DNA from: Pontiella sulfatireligans | GTDB lineage: Bacteria; Verrucomicrobiota; Kiritimatiellia; Kiritimatiellales; Pontiellaceae | Assembly: GCF_900890705.1 (NCBI RefSeq) | Contig: NZ_CAAHFH010000003.1 | Coordinates: 587,185 to 651,184 of the forward strand | DNA length: 64,000 bases | Direction of reading: 5' to 3' | Part shown: piece after piece, positions 42,366-51,683 of the stretch | Position numbering within the stretch: the stretch's first letter is position 1 | How the letters are laid out: every line of letters starts with the position of its first letter | Made by a program: the position numbers and the translations under genes | Notes under the pieces: generated by a model | Told to the model about the DNA's origin: nothing | What the model saw: the letters and a program-made list of their open reading frames with translations, nothing else | The model's database searches: none

Positions 42366-43256
42366 CTATAGATGAGCCAACTCCATGATTCGACAACAAA
42401 GCTCTGAAAAACCGATTCCAGCCGCCTGCGCCGCCTTTGGAAGCAAGCTTGTGGCGGTGAATCCAGGTATGGCGTTGAGTTCAAGCACGTAGGGACGGCC
42501 TTCGGGCGACAGGCGGAAATCGACACGGCCAAAGTCGGAGGCACCCAAACAGTCAAAGGTTTTCAGAGCGATCGACTGAAGCTCGGCCACGGCTTCAGGT
42601 TCGAGCGGAGCTGGGACCACATATTTGGTGTCTCCCGTGACATACTTGGCCTCATAGTCGTACCATTGCGAGGCGGTCTTGATTTCCACCACAGGGAGCA
42701 CCTGCCCGTCCACGACGCCGACCGTCAGCTCCCGGCCGGGAATGTATTCCTCGACGAGCGCCGCACCAGAGTGCCGGACAGCGTCGGCGAACGCCGCCTC
42801 CCACTCCGACTCCTTGAACACCAAATGGCACCCCACGCTCGAGCCCTCCCGCGGCGGCTTGACCACCAGCGGAATCTGAATGGTCCGATCCGAAGCCTTT
42901 TCGAGCAGCTCCCCCTTGGGCACCGGCACTCCGCACCGCTCCAAACACTCGCGTGTGAGCACTTTGTCGAACGAAACCCGGCTGGATGCTGCGCCGGATC
43001 CGGTAAAGGGCATTTGCATATCGGTCAGCAGCTGCTGGATTTCTCCGTCCTCGCCAAACTGCCCGTGCAACGCGATGAACACTGCTTCAACCCCGGCGGG
43101 AATAGCGAGAGCCTTCGATGCGACATCAACTTCTTCAACCGCGTAGCCACCGGCGCGCAAACCCTGCACAACCGCCGCGCCCGAGCGCAGCGAAACCTCG
43201 CGCTCCGACGAAATCCCACCTATTAAAACCGCCACCCTGCTGAATCTGTTGCCCAT
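42366..43256 (-). CDS. ddl: D-alanine--D-alanine ligase
   Basis: 296 aa ATP-grasp ligase making the D-Ala-D-Ala terminus of peptidoglycan precursors. Motifs are VLIGGISSEREVSLRSG, FIALHGQFGEDGEIQ, PLVVKPPREGSSVGC, EEYIPGRELTVGV and FGRVDFRL..PYVLELNAIPGFT. ATG 43256 has GGAG 5 nt upstream; the frame extends to 43325 without support. First of the ddl-ftsQ-ftsA-ftsZ unit, showing that this lineage makes peptidoglycan. Confidence 0.96.
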   Translation of the reverse strand: MGNRFSRVAVLIGGISSEREVSLRSGAAVVQGLRAGGYAVEEVDVASKALAIPAGVEAVFIALHGQFGEDGEIQQLLTDMQMPFTGSGAASSRVSFDKVLTRECLERCGVPVPKGELLEKASDRTIQIPLVVKPPREGSSVGCHLVFKESEWEAAFADAVRHSGAALVEEYIPGRELTVGVVDGQVLPVVEIKTASQWYDYEAKYVTGDTKYVVPAPLEPEAVAELQSIALKTFDCLGASDFGRVDFRLSPEGRPYVLELNAIPGFTATSLLPKAAQAAGIGFSELCCRIMELAHL

Positions 43257-43397
43257 GTCCGCTCCAAAGTAAATTTGAAGCTCCATTAAACAAAAATTTA
43301 CCTCCATCGGAAAGCCGGAATGCACGCCAGCGCACCTTCAAAGTTCCACCGATTGGAACCGTTGCCTTCCGACGGCGGGATATGCTACATAAAGCGT

Positions 43398-44105
43398 ATG
43401 TGGAAGTTCTTGAAAATGTTGATCGGCATCGCGCTGCTTCCGGCGTGCTGGGCGGCGTCGTTCGCGGTATACGAGTTGTATCAGACGTCCGTCGGATCGG
43501 CGGCGGCGAGCGGCTGGGAGGCCTGGGCGCTGCCGATCGGCTTCCTGCTGTGGGTGCTTCTCTTTTTTCTGCTGCCTCGACCGGTGCGAACCTATGTGTT
43601 CGGGCACGAACTGACCCATGCACTGTGGGCGCTGATGATGGGCGGGCGAGTGGGAAAAATGAAGGTGGGAAAAAGCGGTGGCCACGTCGAACTTTCAAAA
43701 ACCAACTTTGTCATCACCCTCGCCCCCTATTTTTTTCCGTTCTACACGTTTCTGATCATTGCCGCCTATTATCTTGCGGGCCTGAGCGTTGAGGTGGAGC
43801 CGTACCGGGCATGGTGGCTGGGGCTAGTAGGATTGACCTGGTCGTTCCATATCACCTTTACGGTTCACATGCTTTCGCAGCGGCAGCCGGATGTGCAGGA
43901 GCACGGACGGATTTTTTCGTATGCGGTGATCTACTTCATGAACGTGCTGGTGATCGGCGTTTGGGTGGTGCTGGTCGGCGGACCGGAATTCAAGAGCTTT
44001 GGCGACCTGCTCGCACATGAAACCACCGCGGCATACAGCTTTGCCGTCCAATACATCCTGCTGGCGCGGGACTGGTCGGCATCGCTGGTTCAAACGCTGA
44101 AATAA
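43398..44105 (+). CDS. Integral-membrane HExxH metalloprotease-like protein
   Basis: 235 aa with about five to six hydrophobic segments. The zinc motif H70-E-L-T-H74 falls at the end of a TM helix in VFGHELTHALWALMMGG, as in M50 site-2-type or related membrane proteases. A later conserved-looking FHITFTVHMLSQRQPD could carry further ligands. The canonical M50 LDG motif is not evident. It stands alone on the plus strand between the dcw genes and ptsI. Function unknown; a role in envelope regulated proteolysis is a guess. Confidence 0.55.
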   Translation: MWKFLKMLIGIALLPACWAASFAVYELYQTSVGSAAASGWEAWALPIGFLLWVLLFFLLPRPVRTYVFGHELTHALWALMMGGRVGKMKVGKSGGHVELSKTNFVITLAPYFFPFYTFLIIAAYYLAGLSVEVEPYRAWWLGLVGLTWSFHITFTVHMLSQRQPDVQEHGRIFSYAVIYFMNVLVIGVWVVLVGGPEFKSFGDLLAHETTAAYSFAVQYILLARDWSASLVQTLK

Positions 44106-44109
44106 CCCC

Positions 44110-45885
44110 TTATTCCGACAATTCGAGCAACTCGGGCGCAATCTCTTCAATCAACTTGTGGCAAAGCGCGTCCACATGCTCGGCCGACCGGGAAACCAGC
44201 GCCTGCTGGGCGAGTTCGACCGCGCCGGAATAGTAAAGCTTGCGCACCACATCTTTAATCATGGGCGCCTGCGACGGGCTTACGCTCAATTCATCGACCC
44301 CCAGCCCGATCAGCAGCGGAACCAGCTTCGGATTGGCGGCCATTTGGCCGCACACGCACGTCCAGAGCCCGTACTTGTGGCTCACCTTAACAACGTGGTC
44401 GATCAAACGGACGATGGCCATGTGGGTGGGCTTGTAGAGGTGCGCCACGTTTTCGTTTCCGCGGTCCACTGCCATCGTATACTGAATCAGGTCGTTCGTC
44501 CCAAGACTGAAAAAGCTGACGTGCGGCGCGATGATGTCTGCAACAAGCGCTGCAGATGGAACCTCGATCATGGTGCCGATTTGAATGTTTTCATTGAAAG
44601 GGATCTTCCGCTCGCTCAACTCCATCATGCATTGGCGAAGCAGTGTATTGGCATCCATCACCTCCTGCACGCAGGAGACCATCGGATACATCATCCGGAT
44701 GTTTTCATGAACGCTCGCCCGCAGAATGGCGCGCAGCTGTGTTTTGAAAAGCTCGGGGTGCGAGAGGCACAGCCGTATGGCCCGGTCGCCGAGGAATGGA
44801 TTGAGTTCATCCTTGGCCTCAAAGCCGGCCGGAAGCTTATCAGCGCCCAGGTCCAAGGTTCGAATAACCACCGGTGACGGGTATTGGCTCTTGGCCGCCC
44901 GCTCGTAGGCGGCGGCTTGTGCATCTTCATCCGGCAAGGTTTTGACGCCAAGAAACAAAAATTCCGTGCGGAACAGACCGATTCCTTTTGCGCCGCGCGC
45001 TCCAACCGCTTCGAGCTCTTCAAGCAGTTCGATGTTGGCCGTAATGGGAACCAGATAGCCGTCCTTGGTTTCCGGCGGCTTGTCGCGCAACGTGTCGAGT
45101 TCCGACAGAATCACCATCTGGTCCTGCGCCCGCTTGCGGTATTCCTCGAGCCGGGCTTCGGTGGGATGAATGAAAACCAACCCTTTGCCGCCGTCGATCA
45201 ATACGGTATCGCCCGAGCTGGCCACCGCGGTAACGTTGTGCAGGCCGACGACCGCAGGCACGCCCAGCGCCTTGGCCATAATGGCGGTATGCGAGGTCGA
45301 GCTGCCGAGGTCTGTAACAAAAGCGATGACCTTTGCCTTGTCGATGCTGGCCGTATCGGAAGGAGCCAGATCGTGGGCAACCGCTATGCAGGGTTCTTTG
45401 ATTTCCGCCATCCGATCAAGCGCTTCACCGGCCAAGTTGGCCAGAATGCGCTTGGTGACGTCGCGGATGTCGGCGGCGCGTTCGGAGAGGTAGGAATCCT
45501 CCATCTTGGCGAGCATGTCGGCATAGCGGTTGGCCACGGCCAGCAACACCGGCTCAACGTTCAGCAGGTCTTTTTTGACGGAGCGAATGACATCTTCAAT
45601 GAAGCTCCGGTCATCAACCACAAGAATATGCGCATCAAAGATGCTGGCATGCTCGTCGCCGAGCACTTCCGCCACCTGCTTTTGGATGTGCTTGATTTGC
45701 TCGTGGGTGGCAATAAGCGCCTCTTCGAAGCGCGCAATTTCACTAGGAATCTCTTCCGCGGCAATCGAACGCTGCACCGCCGTGTTCGTATGGGGGGAAA
45801 TCAGCTGGGCTTTGCAAACCGCGATGCCCGGGGAAACCCCAATCCCCTTGAGGACCACTTCGCGTTTTACATGCACTTCACCCAT
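44110..45885 (-). CDS. ptsI: PTS enzyme I (phosphoenolpyruvate-protein phosphotransferase)
   Basis: 591 aa cytoplasmic kinase that transfers phosphate from PEP to HPr. Phospho-His199 lies in TDLGSSTSHTAIMAKALGVPAVVG; the PEP-binding barrel shows GIGLFRTEFLFL, VIRTLDLGADKLP and FFSLGTNDLIQYTMAVDRGN with catalytic Cys in WTCVCGQMA. Full length. It is encoded 5 nt after ptsH and downstream of hprK; no EII gene is seen in the window, so the chain may be mainly regulatory. Confidence 0.96.
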   Translation of the reverse strand: MGEVHVKREVVLKGIGVSPGIAVCKAQLISPHTNTAVQRSIAAEEIPSEIARFEEALIATHEQIKHIQKQVAEVLGDEHASIFDAHILVVDDRSFIEDVIRSVKKDLLNVEPVLLAVANRYADMLAKMEDSYLSERAADIRDVTKRILANLAGEALDRMAEIKEPCIAVAHDLAPSDTASIDKAKVIAFVTDLGSSTSHTAIMAKALGVPAVVGLHNVTAVASSGDTVLIDGGKGLVFIHPTEARLEEYRKRAQDQMVILSELDTLRDKPPETKDGYLVPITANIELLEELEAVGARGAKGIGLFRTEFLFLGVKTLPDEDAQAAAYERAAKSQYPSPVVIRTLDLGADKLPAGFEAKDELNPFLGDRAIRLCLSHPELFKTQLRAILRASVHENIRMMYPMVSCVQEVMDANTLLRQCMMELSERKIPFNENIQIGTMIEVPSAALVADIIAPHVSFFSLGTNDLIQYTMAVDRGNENVAHLYKPTHMAIVRLIDHVVKVSHKYGLWTCVCGQMAANPKLVPLLIGLGVDELSVSPSQAPMIKDVVRKLYYSGAVELAQQALVSRSAEHVDALCHKLIEEIAPELLELSE

Positions 45886-45890
45886 AGACC

Positions 45891-46169
45891 CTAATCCTCA
45901 TAAAATTTATTAACGAACAATTCCTCTATTTCGGCCATCGCCTCGGCGGCATCCGCCCCCGACGTGCTCACCGTCATGATGCTGCCGGGATAGCCTTCAA
46001 TAGTCATTAAGCCCATGATGCTCTTGCAAGAGACCTTGTTGCCATCTTTTTCAATGAAAATATCGCATTCGTACTTTCCAGCCGCCTTCACCAGCAACGC
46101 GGCCGGCCGTGCATGAATGCCGTATTCGTTAAGCACCTTGAACTTTTTTACCATTTCAGTCTCAGCCAT
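45891..46169 (-). CDS. ptsH: HPr phosphocarrier protein
   Basis: 92 aa. Catalytic His19 in YGIHARPAALLVK and regulatory Ser50 in SCKSIMGLM, the classic HprK target. Both sites being intact, with hprK adjacent (8-nt overlap), supports a Gram-positive-like catabolite-signalling mode. Confidence 0.96.
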   Translation of the reverse strand: MAETEMVKKFKVLNEYGIHARPAALLVKAAGKYECDIFIEKDGNKVSCKSIMGLMTIEGYPGSIMTVSTSGADAAEAMAEIEELFVNKFYED

Positions 46170-47103
46170 GGCGCACCCGCCCTCTGGTCAAACGGTCGAT
46201 GATCTTGTCGTCCAGCTCCTTGGCGGCGTCATGGCCGAGTTCCTTGAGCTTTTGATTGAGTGCGGCCACCTCTACAATATTGGCCATGTCGCGGCCGGAC
46301 CGGACCGGCAACGTGATGCAGGGGATCTCAACGCCCAGAATCTCAACCATTTCCGGATAGATGCCGGTACGGTCCTCGTTGCCGGTAGGCTTCTTCAGGT
46401 CGATAACGAGATCGAGTTCGGTTTGCCGGCGGATCGCCGCCACGCCGAACAAACTGGGAACGTGGATGATGCCCAGACCGCGGATTTCCATATGATAGCG
46501 GGTGACCTCGCTGGCCCAGGAGACCAACCGCCCGCGACTGGTACGGCGCACTTCCGTTACATCGTCGGAAACCAGACTGTAGCCCCGTTCAATCAGCGAG
46601 AGGGCCGTTTCGCTTTTTCCAATGCCGGGATCACCGCGCAGCAACACACCGATGCCCATCAGCTCCATGGTCGTGCCTTGGATGCGTTCCTGCGGCGCAG
46701 TAAGCTTCTCGAGTATCACCGTGCATTCGTTCACGAAATTCATCGTCACCATCGGTGTCCGCATAACGGGAACCTTGTATTGCTCCGCCAAGTCTATAAT
46801 TTCCGGGGGCACCTTGCGGTTGCGGGTGACGACAACGCCCGGGATCTGCTGCTCGAACAGTTCCGTCAAGCGTTTGTTTTTGTCCTTATCACTGAGGCTT
46901 TTCAGGTAGGTGAATTCAGCCAAACCAAAAATCTGAAGCCGCTGGTTTGCAAAATACTGGAAAAATCCGGTCAGCGCCAAACCAGGACGATTCATCGCGG
47001 TTTCCGGCAGTTTCCGATCTAAATACTGCTCGCCTGCGATCACCGTGAGCGAAAGCGCCTTGGCGCCCTCATCCCACAACGTTTTAACGGTTATTATGCC
47101 CAC
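46162..47103 (-). CDS. hprK: HPr kinase/phosphorylase
   Basis: 313 aa bifunctional enzyme that phosphorylates and dephosphorylates Ser on HPr. P-loop GDPGIGKS (157-164), signature EIRGLGIIHVPSLFG, and the C-terminal LPVRSGRDMANIVEVAALN motif. Full-length with N-terminal lobe. Overlaps ptsH by 8 nt. Confidence 0.95.
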   Translation of the reverse strand: MGIITVKTLWDEGAKALSLTVIAGEQYLDRKLPETAMNRPGLALTGFFQYFANQRLQIFGLAEFTYLKSLSDKDKNKRLTELFEQQIPGVVVTRNRKVPPEIIDLAEQYKVPVMRTPMVTMNFVNECTVILEKLTAPQERIQGTTMELMGIGVLLRGDPGIGKSETALSLIERGYSLVSDDVTEVRRTSRGRLVSWASEVTRYHMEIRGLGIIHVPSLFGVAAIRRQTELDLVIDLKKPTGNEDRTGIYPEMVEILGVEIPCITLPVRSGRDMANIVEVAALNQKLKELGHDAAKELDDKIIDRLTRGRVRHG

Positions 47104-47136
47104 AATCCACCTCCTGAAAACTTCTCTGTTTAATTC

Positions 47137-47433
47137 CTACTTATGGTGTTCCTGAATCTTGTCGCGTTGCTTGCGCATCTGCCGTTCTGCATGCTCGATC
47201 GAGCGGTCGATGGCATCAAACAGGTTTTCGGATTTTTCCTTCGCCGTAAGGCGGATATGGTCCGACCCTTGGATGATGACTTCAGAGGTCCGGTCGCGGT
47301 TTTCCGCATCAAGAATCACATGCACACTTTCTATTCGAGGGAATACGCCCAGACACCGTTCCAGCTTATCATTCACATGCGCTTTGACGTTGTCGGTTGC
47401 GGTAACGTTTCGTCCTGTGATGTTAACTTGCAT
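47137..47433 (-). CDS. hpf: Ribosome hibernation promoting factor (short form)
   Basis: 98 aa. Residues VNITGRNVTATDNVKAHVNDKLERC and HIRLTAKEKSENLFDAIDRSIEHAERQMRK are the beta-alpha-beta-beta-beta-alpha HPF/YfiA fold. It blocks the decoding site and promotes 100S dimers when growth slows. Short form without the long-HPF C-terminal domain. Lies between lptB and hprK; in proteobacteria rpoN usually stands between lptB and hpf, but here it is missing. Confidence 0.92.
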   Translation of the reverse strand: MQVNITGRNVTATDNVKAHVNDKLERCLGVFPRIESVHVILDAENRDRTSEVIIQGSDHIRLTAKEKSENLFDAIDRSIEHAERQMRKQRDKIQEHHK

Positions 47434-47454
47434 GATTGCTCCTTTCGGTTGATG

Positions 47455-48192
47455 TTACATACTGAACCGCGGCCCTAGATAGAGTTCGCGGCTCACCTCG
47501 TCATTCACTAAAAAGTCGCTGGTTCCTTCGCGCAGCACCTGCCCCTCGCACAGCAGATAGGCGCGGTCCACTACGGCCAGCGTCTCGCGCACGTTGTGGT
47601 CGGTAATCAAAACACCCAGCCCCTTATGCTTTAAGTCGCGCACAATATCCTGCACATCGTGGACCGCCAGCGGATCGACGCCGCTGAAGGGCTCGTCGAG
47701 CAGGATGATCGAAGGGTTGGTGACCAGGGCGCGGGTGATTTCAAGCCGGCGGCGTTCGCCGCCACTGAGCGTGTAGGCCCTTTGCTTGGCCAGATGGCCG
47801 ATTTTCAACTCCGCCAGCAACGTGTTCAAGCGTCGCTTGCGCTCCTTCCCAGAGATGGGAAGCGTTTCTAGAATCGACATTACGTTTTCCTGCACCGTGA
47901 GCTTCCGGAAGATGGAGGGCTCTTGCGAAAGGTAGCCCATGCCCATGCGCGCACGCTTATACATCGGAACGTTGCTGACATTCTTGCCATTGAAAAAAAC
48001 CTTGCCGGCGCTTGGGCGCACCAAGCCGACAATCATGTAGAAGCTGGTGGTTTTTCCTGCGCCGTTGGGGCCAAGCAACCCGACGATTTCGCCGGCCTTG
48101 ACATTAATCTCGACCTCCCGCACGACCTTGCGGCCCTTGTATGACTTCACCAGCTTTTGCGTCTGGATTAGATAAGTATCTTCAGTTGCCAT
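47455..48192 (-). CDS. lptB: LPS export ABC transporter ATP-binding protein
   Basis: 245 aa ATPase of the Lpt machine. Walker A GPNGAGKTT, signature LSGGERRRLEITRAL, Walker B SIILLDEPFSGVDPLAV, switch His in ITDHNVRETL. The AVDRAYLLCEGQVLREGT segment is typical of LptB. With lptA- and lptC-like genes it shows a lipopolysaccharide-type outer membrane. Confidence 0.95.
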   Translation of the reverse strand: MATEDTYLIQTQKLVKSYKGRKVVREVEINVKAGEIVGLLGPNGAGKTTSFYMIVGLVRPSAGKVFFNGKNVSNVPMYKRARMGMGYLSQEPSIFRKLTVQENVMSILETLPISGKERKRRLNTLLAELKIGHLAKQRAYTLSGGERRRLEITRALVTNPSIILLDEPFSGVDPLAVHDVQDIVRDLKHKGLGVLITDHNVRETLAVVDRAYLLCEGQVLREGTSDFLVNDEVSRELYLGPRFSM

Positions 48193-48193
48193 T

Positions 48194-49273
48194 TTAGTCG
48201 TTCAAATTTTTCAGGAATTTGGCGCGGGTTTCTTCGTCCAGATGCAGTAGCGCCCGCGCATTGGGTTCGCACACCATCCGCCGCGTTTTTTGCCAGAATG
48301 TGATCCGGTCGCCCGTCATTATATTTTTTCCCTGCTTAACCTTCGGCTCGCCCTCCAGCGTGAACTTGTCTTCCTCCACTTGGTAGGTCACACGCTCAGC
48401 CAGCGCTTTCCTGTCCACTGATTGGATTATTACCCCGTATAGCGCCTCGATCCAATCTATTTCGCTTCCCTCTTTTAAATGGAGACGAATCTTTTCGCAG
48501 TTCATGGCGCCGCGCGGATCGCGCAATCGCACGTTTCCTGCCATTTCAGCCAAGTTCAACGCCTCGTCATAAACGAGCCGGTCCGCCCGGATCTCTGTAT
48601 GGCTTTCCGGGCAGGGCTCCTCCAACGGATCCGCTACAGAAACGCTGGCCATTTCCAGCAGCACATTCGGTTCGCAGACCACCTTCCGGCCGCCCCGGAC
48701 CCAAAACTGGATGCGCTCGCCCGACAAGCGGCGGCGGCCTTCCAGCAAGCGGGCCTGTCCGTCGAGCTGCACAAGCCCCGCCTTGAAATCATAAACCGCG
48801 TGCGCCGCCTCAGCCGTACGATCCTCGCTGCGGATGACCACCCCGTTTTCCGCCTCGATATGCTCGATCTCATTCGACACCGAAAACCGGCCGGTCAGCG
48901 TCCCCGTTTCCATCTCGCCGTAGTCATCCACCAGCTTGACATTTTCATTCAGCTGCACGAAGCGCTTCGCGTGGTCGAACACCAGCGTCTTTCCGGTCAG
49001 CAGCGCCTCGCCGGACTGACGCTCGGCAGCCTTGATTTTTTGCAGTTTCCGGGCAAGCGCCTCAAACTCGCTGTCCGGCACCGGCATGCCAACCTCGGGA
49101 ACCAGAATGCCTCTGGGCGCATCCGGCGTTGAAATGATTTTTGCTTCGTTCGGCAAAGCCTGGATGTCGGCCCATTCTGCATCGTCTTCGGCAGAAGCGG
49201 ATTCCTGCTTGGAACAGGCCGCAGACAACAGAAAACAGGCACCCAGCGCCACTCTGGAAAAGAGACGGATCAC
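48194..49273 (-). CDS. lptA: LptA-like OstA-domain lipoprotein
   Basis: 359 aa, larger than the usual 180-residue LptA. The lipobox LLSAAC indicates a lipoprotein. At least two OstA-type beta-jellyroll repeats occur (GKTLVFDHAKRFVQLNENVKL, GERIQFWVRGGRKVVCEPNV, GDRITFWQKTRRMVCEPNA). Likely forms the periplasmic bridge for LPS. The lipid anchor and doubled length are unusual for LptA, so it might combine LptA and LptC-like roles. Confidence 0.8.
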   Translation of the reverse strand: MIRLFSRVALGACFLLSAACSKQESASAEDDAEWADIQALPNEAKIISTPDAPRGILVPEVGMPVPDSEFEALARKLQKIKAAERQSGEALLTGKTLVFDHAKRFVQLNENVKLVDDYGEMETGTLTGRFSVSNEIEHIEAENGVVIRSEDRTAEAAHAVYDFKAGLVQLDGQARLLEGRRRLSGERIQFWVRGGRKVVCEPNVLLEMASVSVADPLEEPCPESHTEIRADRLVYDEALNLAEMAGNVRLRDPRGAMNCEKIRLHLKEGSEIDWIEALYGVIIQSVDRKALAERVTYQVEEDKFTLEGEPKVKQGKNIMTGDRITFWQKTRRMVCEPNARALLHLDEETRAKFLKNLND

Positions 49274-49767
49274 AACCCCATCCCTTCTATGCTTTTGGCC
49301 GTTTCCTTCACAATCACCTTTGAGTCGCTGAGAATTTCGAAGCGGTTGTTTTCGGAGGAAAAGCGGAAGCCCTTCCCATAGATGCTCATTTGCTCCATAT
49401 CGATCAATACGTCGCCGTCCGAATGAACCACGAGCGTATTCCGTCCATCTTCTTCAACCACTTGGGTGATGCACTTCGGCGCAAAAACCGTCATCGTAAC
49501 TGCGCCGTCCTGATAGACCTCGATCCGCAGGTTCGTCACCTCAGCGACACCGCCTTCAAGCACTTTTGCATGGCCGCCGTAGAGCTGCGCCTTAAGATTC
49601 CCCTGCTCATCGTAATAGGGCGCGCGCACCCCCGACACTTCCATGCCGGTTTCCATGAGTTCATCAAGCGCCGACGCCGGTGCAGGAGCCGGCTTGGCCT
49701 CCTTCTTCGCGAGCACCGAAGAGCACGCCAAAAGCAACGCTAGAATATGGAAGATAAAATGCTTCAT
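49270..49767 (-). CDS. lptC: LptC/OstA-like periplasmic protein
   Basis: 165 aa with signal sequence (MKHFIFHILALLLACSSVLA) and one OstA-like domain: VTNLRIEVYQDGAVTMTVFAPKC, SIYGKGFRFSSENNRFEILSDSKVIV. The position upstream of lptA and lptB, with a 4-nt overlap to lptA, matches lptC, though the N terminus looks like a cleavable or lipoprotein signal (LLAC) rather than a permanent TM anchor. ATG 49767 begins the signal; the open frame to 49815 lacks support. Confidence 0.72.
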   Translation of the reverse strand: MKHFIFHILALLLACSSVLAKKEAKPAPAPASALDELMETGMEVSGVRAPYYDEQGNLKAQLYGGHAKVLEGGVAEVTNLRIEVYQDGAVTMTVFAPKCITQVVEEDGRNTLVVHSDGDVLIDMEQMSIYGKGFRFSSENNRFEILSDSKVIVKETAKSIEGMGL

Positions 49768-49790
49768 GGAATCCAAGGGAATTCTTACCA

Positions 49791-49841
49791 GAAGGCCGTA
49801 AAGAGGGCAAAGCAATCCAGCCCTGCATCTTTACGGCCTTC
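49791..49841 (-). terminator. Hairpin after gpmI
   Basis: Perfect 14-bp arms GAAGGCCGTAAAGA/TCTTTACGGCCTTC with inner GGGC/GCCC pairing, 29 bp downstream of the gpmI stop. No T-run follows, so it may attenuate rather than fully terminate before lptC. Confidence 0.6.
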
Positions 49842-49869
49842 GCGTTCTATCGGGACGAACTCTAACCGC

Positions 49870-51519
49870 CTAGCCCACTTCAACAATGCTGGGCGTGTAG
49901 TCGGCCGGAGGCTCGTAGCCAAGCAACGTAATGCACGTCGCCGCCAGATTCGCAATGCCCGCACCAGGAACATCCGCCTTCCGCGCCTTGGACGTGCCGG
50001 CCGGATCGTAGACGATGGCCGGAACCGGATTGAGCGAGTGCGCGGTTTTGGGCTTGCATTTGCCCTCGTCGTCGAGCTTCAGCTCGCCGGTCTTTTTGTC
50101 GAGCTCGCACATGTCGTCGGAGTTGCCGTGGTCGGCCGAGCATACCATGATGCCGTTGGCCTTCTTCAGCGCTTCCATAATGCGGCCCACGCCGGCATCG
50201 ACGGCTTCGACCGCCACCTTGACGGCTTCAACCACGCCGGTGTGCCCGACCATGTCGCCGTTCGGGTAGTTCAAACGGATAAACTTGTATTCGCCGCTTT
50301 CGATCGCCTTGACCACCTCGTCGGTCACCTCGACGGCCTTCATGACCGGGGCGTTTTCGAACGGACAGACGTCGGACGGGATTTCCATCCAGGTTTCCGT
50401 TTCGAACTTGCCGGAATTGTTGCCGTTGAAGAAATAGGTGACGTGGCCGAACTTCTGCGTTTCGGAAATGGCAAACTGCTTCACACCCGCGTTTGAAAGA
50501 TACTCGCTCATCGTGCGGTCGATCGCCGGCGGGGTGACCAAATATTTTTCAGGAACGCCGAGGTCGCCGTCATACTGCATCATGCCGGCATAGAGCACGT
50601 CCGGTTTCGGGCCGCGCTCAAATTCGGTGATTTCGTCGGCTTCGAACGCTTTGGTGATTTCCAGCGAGCGGTCGCCGCGGAAGTTAAAGAAGATCACGCT
50701 GTCGCCGTCCACAATCGGGCCGACGGGAGCGCCGTCACGCTCGATGACGAAGGCCGGCAGGTCCTGGTCGAGGATGCCGGGCTTTTCGCCGCGGAAGACT
50801 TCAATGGCTTCGCGCATGGAGGCAAAGTTGCGGCCTTCGGCCTTTACGTGCGCTTTCCAGCCACGGTCAACCATGCTCCAGTCGGCGTCGTAGCGGTCCA
50901 TCGTAATGTTCATGCGGCCGCCGCCGGAAGCGACGCAATAATCGACCGAACCGTCGGCGTTGATGCCTTCGAGAAACTTGTCGAAGCGCTCAACATATTC
51001 GAGCACGGAGGTCGGGGGTACGTCGCGCCCGTCGATCAACGGATGGATGCGCGCTTTTTTCACGCCCTCGGCCTTCGCCTTGTTGAGCATGGCTTCGAGA
51101 TGGTTAATGTTGGAGTGGACGTTGCCGTCGGAGAAGAGGCCGATGAAGTGCAGCGCCGAATTCTTGCTGTTCACGTTAGCGACCAATTCTGTCCAAACGG
51201 CGCCCTCGAACATGGAGTTCGATGCAATGGCCTGGCCCACCAGCGCCGCGCCCTGTTCGAATACCCGCCCGCAGCCGATGGCATTGTGGCCCACTTCGGA
51301 GTTGCCCATATCGCCGTCGTCCGGCAGACCCACCGCCACGCCGTGCGCGCGAATTTCGTTGTAGACCGCATGTTCGCGCAACCAGTCCAGATTCGGCGTG
51401 TTGGCGATTTTAACATAGTCGCTTTCCGGATTCTTGCCGATGCCGACGCCGTCCATGATAACCAGTACAACCGGGCCCTCGGGGCCGCTAAAAGCTTCAT
51501 TCTTCTTCAACTGTTCCAT
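49870..51519 (-). CDS. gpmI: 2,3-bisphosphoglycerate-independent phosphoglycerate mutase
   Basis: 549 aa two-domain glycolytic enzyme with two metal ions. VVLVIMDGVGIGKN, catalytic Ser74 in DGDMGNSEVGHNAIG, LFSDGNVHSN, IHPLIDGRDVPP, FFNFRGDRSLEITKAF, KFGHVTYFFNGNNSG, NYPNGDMVGHTGV and CSADHGNSDDM. ATG 51519 follows GGAGATCAAAAA; the frame opens at 51591. Confidence 0.97.
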   Translation of the reverse strand: MEQLKKNEAFSGPEGPVVLVIMDGVGIGKNPESDYVKIANTPNLDWLREHAVYNEIRAHGVAVGLPDDGDMGNSEVGHNAIGCGRVFEQGAALVGQAIASNSMFEGAVWTELVANVNSKNSALHFIGLFSDGNVHSNINHLEAMLNKAKAEGVKKARIHPLIDGRDVPPTSVLEYVERFDKFLEGINADGSVDYCVASGGGRMNITMDRYDADWSMVDRGWKAHVKAEGRNFASMREAIEVFRGEKPGILDQDLPAFVIERDGAPVGPIVDGDSVIFFNFRGDRSLEITKAFEADEITEFERGPKPDVLYAGMMQYDGDLGVPEKYLVTPPAIDRTMSEYLSNAGVKQFAISETQKFGHVTYFFNGNNSGKFETETWMEIPSDVCPFENAPVMKAVEVTDEVVKAIESGEYKFIRLNYPNGDMVGHTGVVEAVKVAVEAVDAGVGRIMEALKKANGIMVCSADHGNSDDMCELDKKTGELKLDDEGKCKPKTAHSLNPVPAIVYDPAGTSKARKADVPGAGIANLAATCITLLGYEPPADYTPSIVEVG

Positions 51520-51683
51520 TTTTTGATCTCCTGAAGGTTTCGAATAATTAAAAATCGGGCCGAATATGCCCTGCCCCGCCCCCGTTGGCAAAAAAAATAC
51601 GGAGGGGATTGCAGTCCCGAAAGCAGCTGACTAAAGGACCGATAGCCGGCCGCGCCTTGGCCGGACGGCCTGCAAGACCGATC

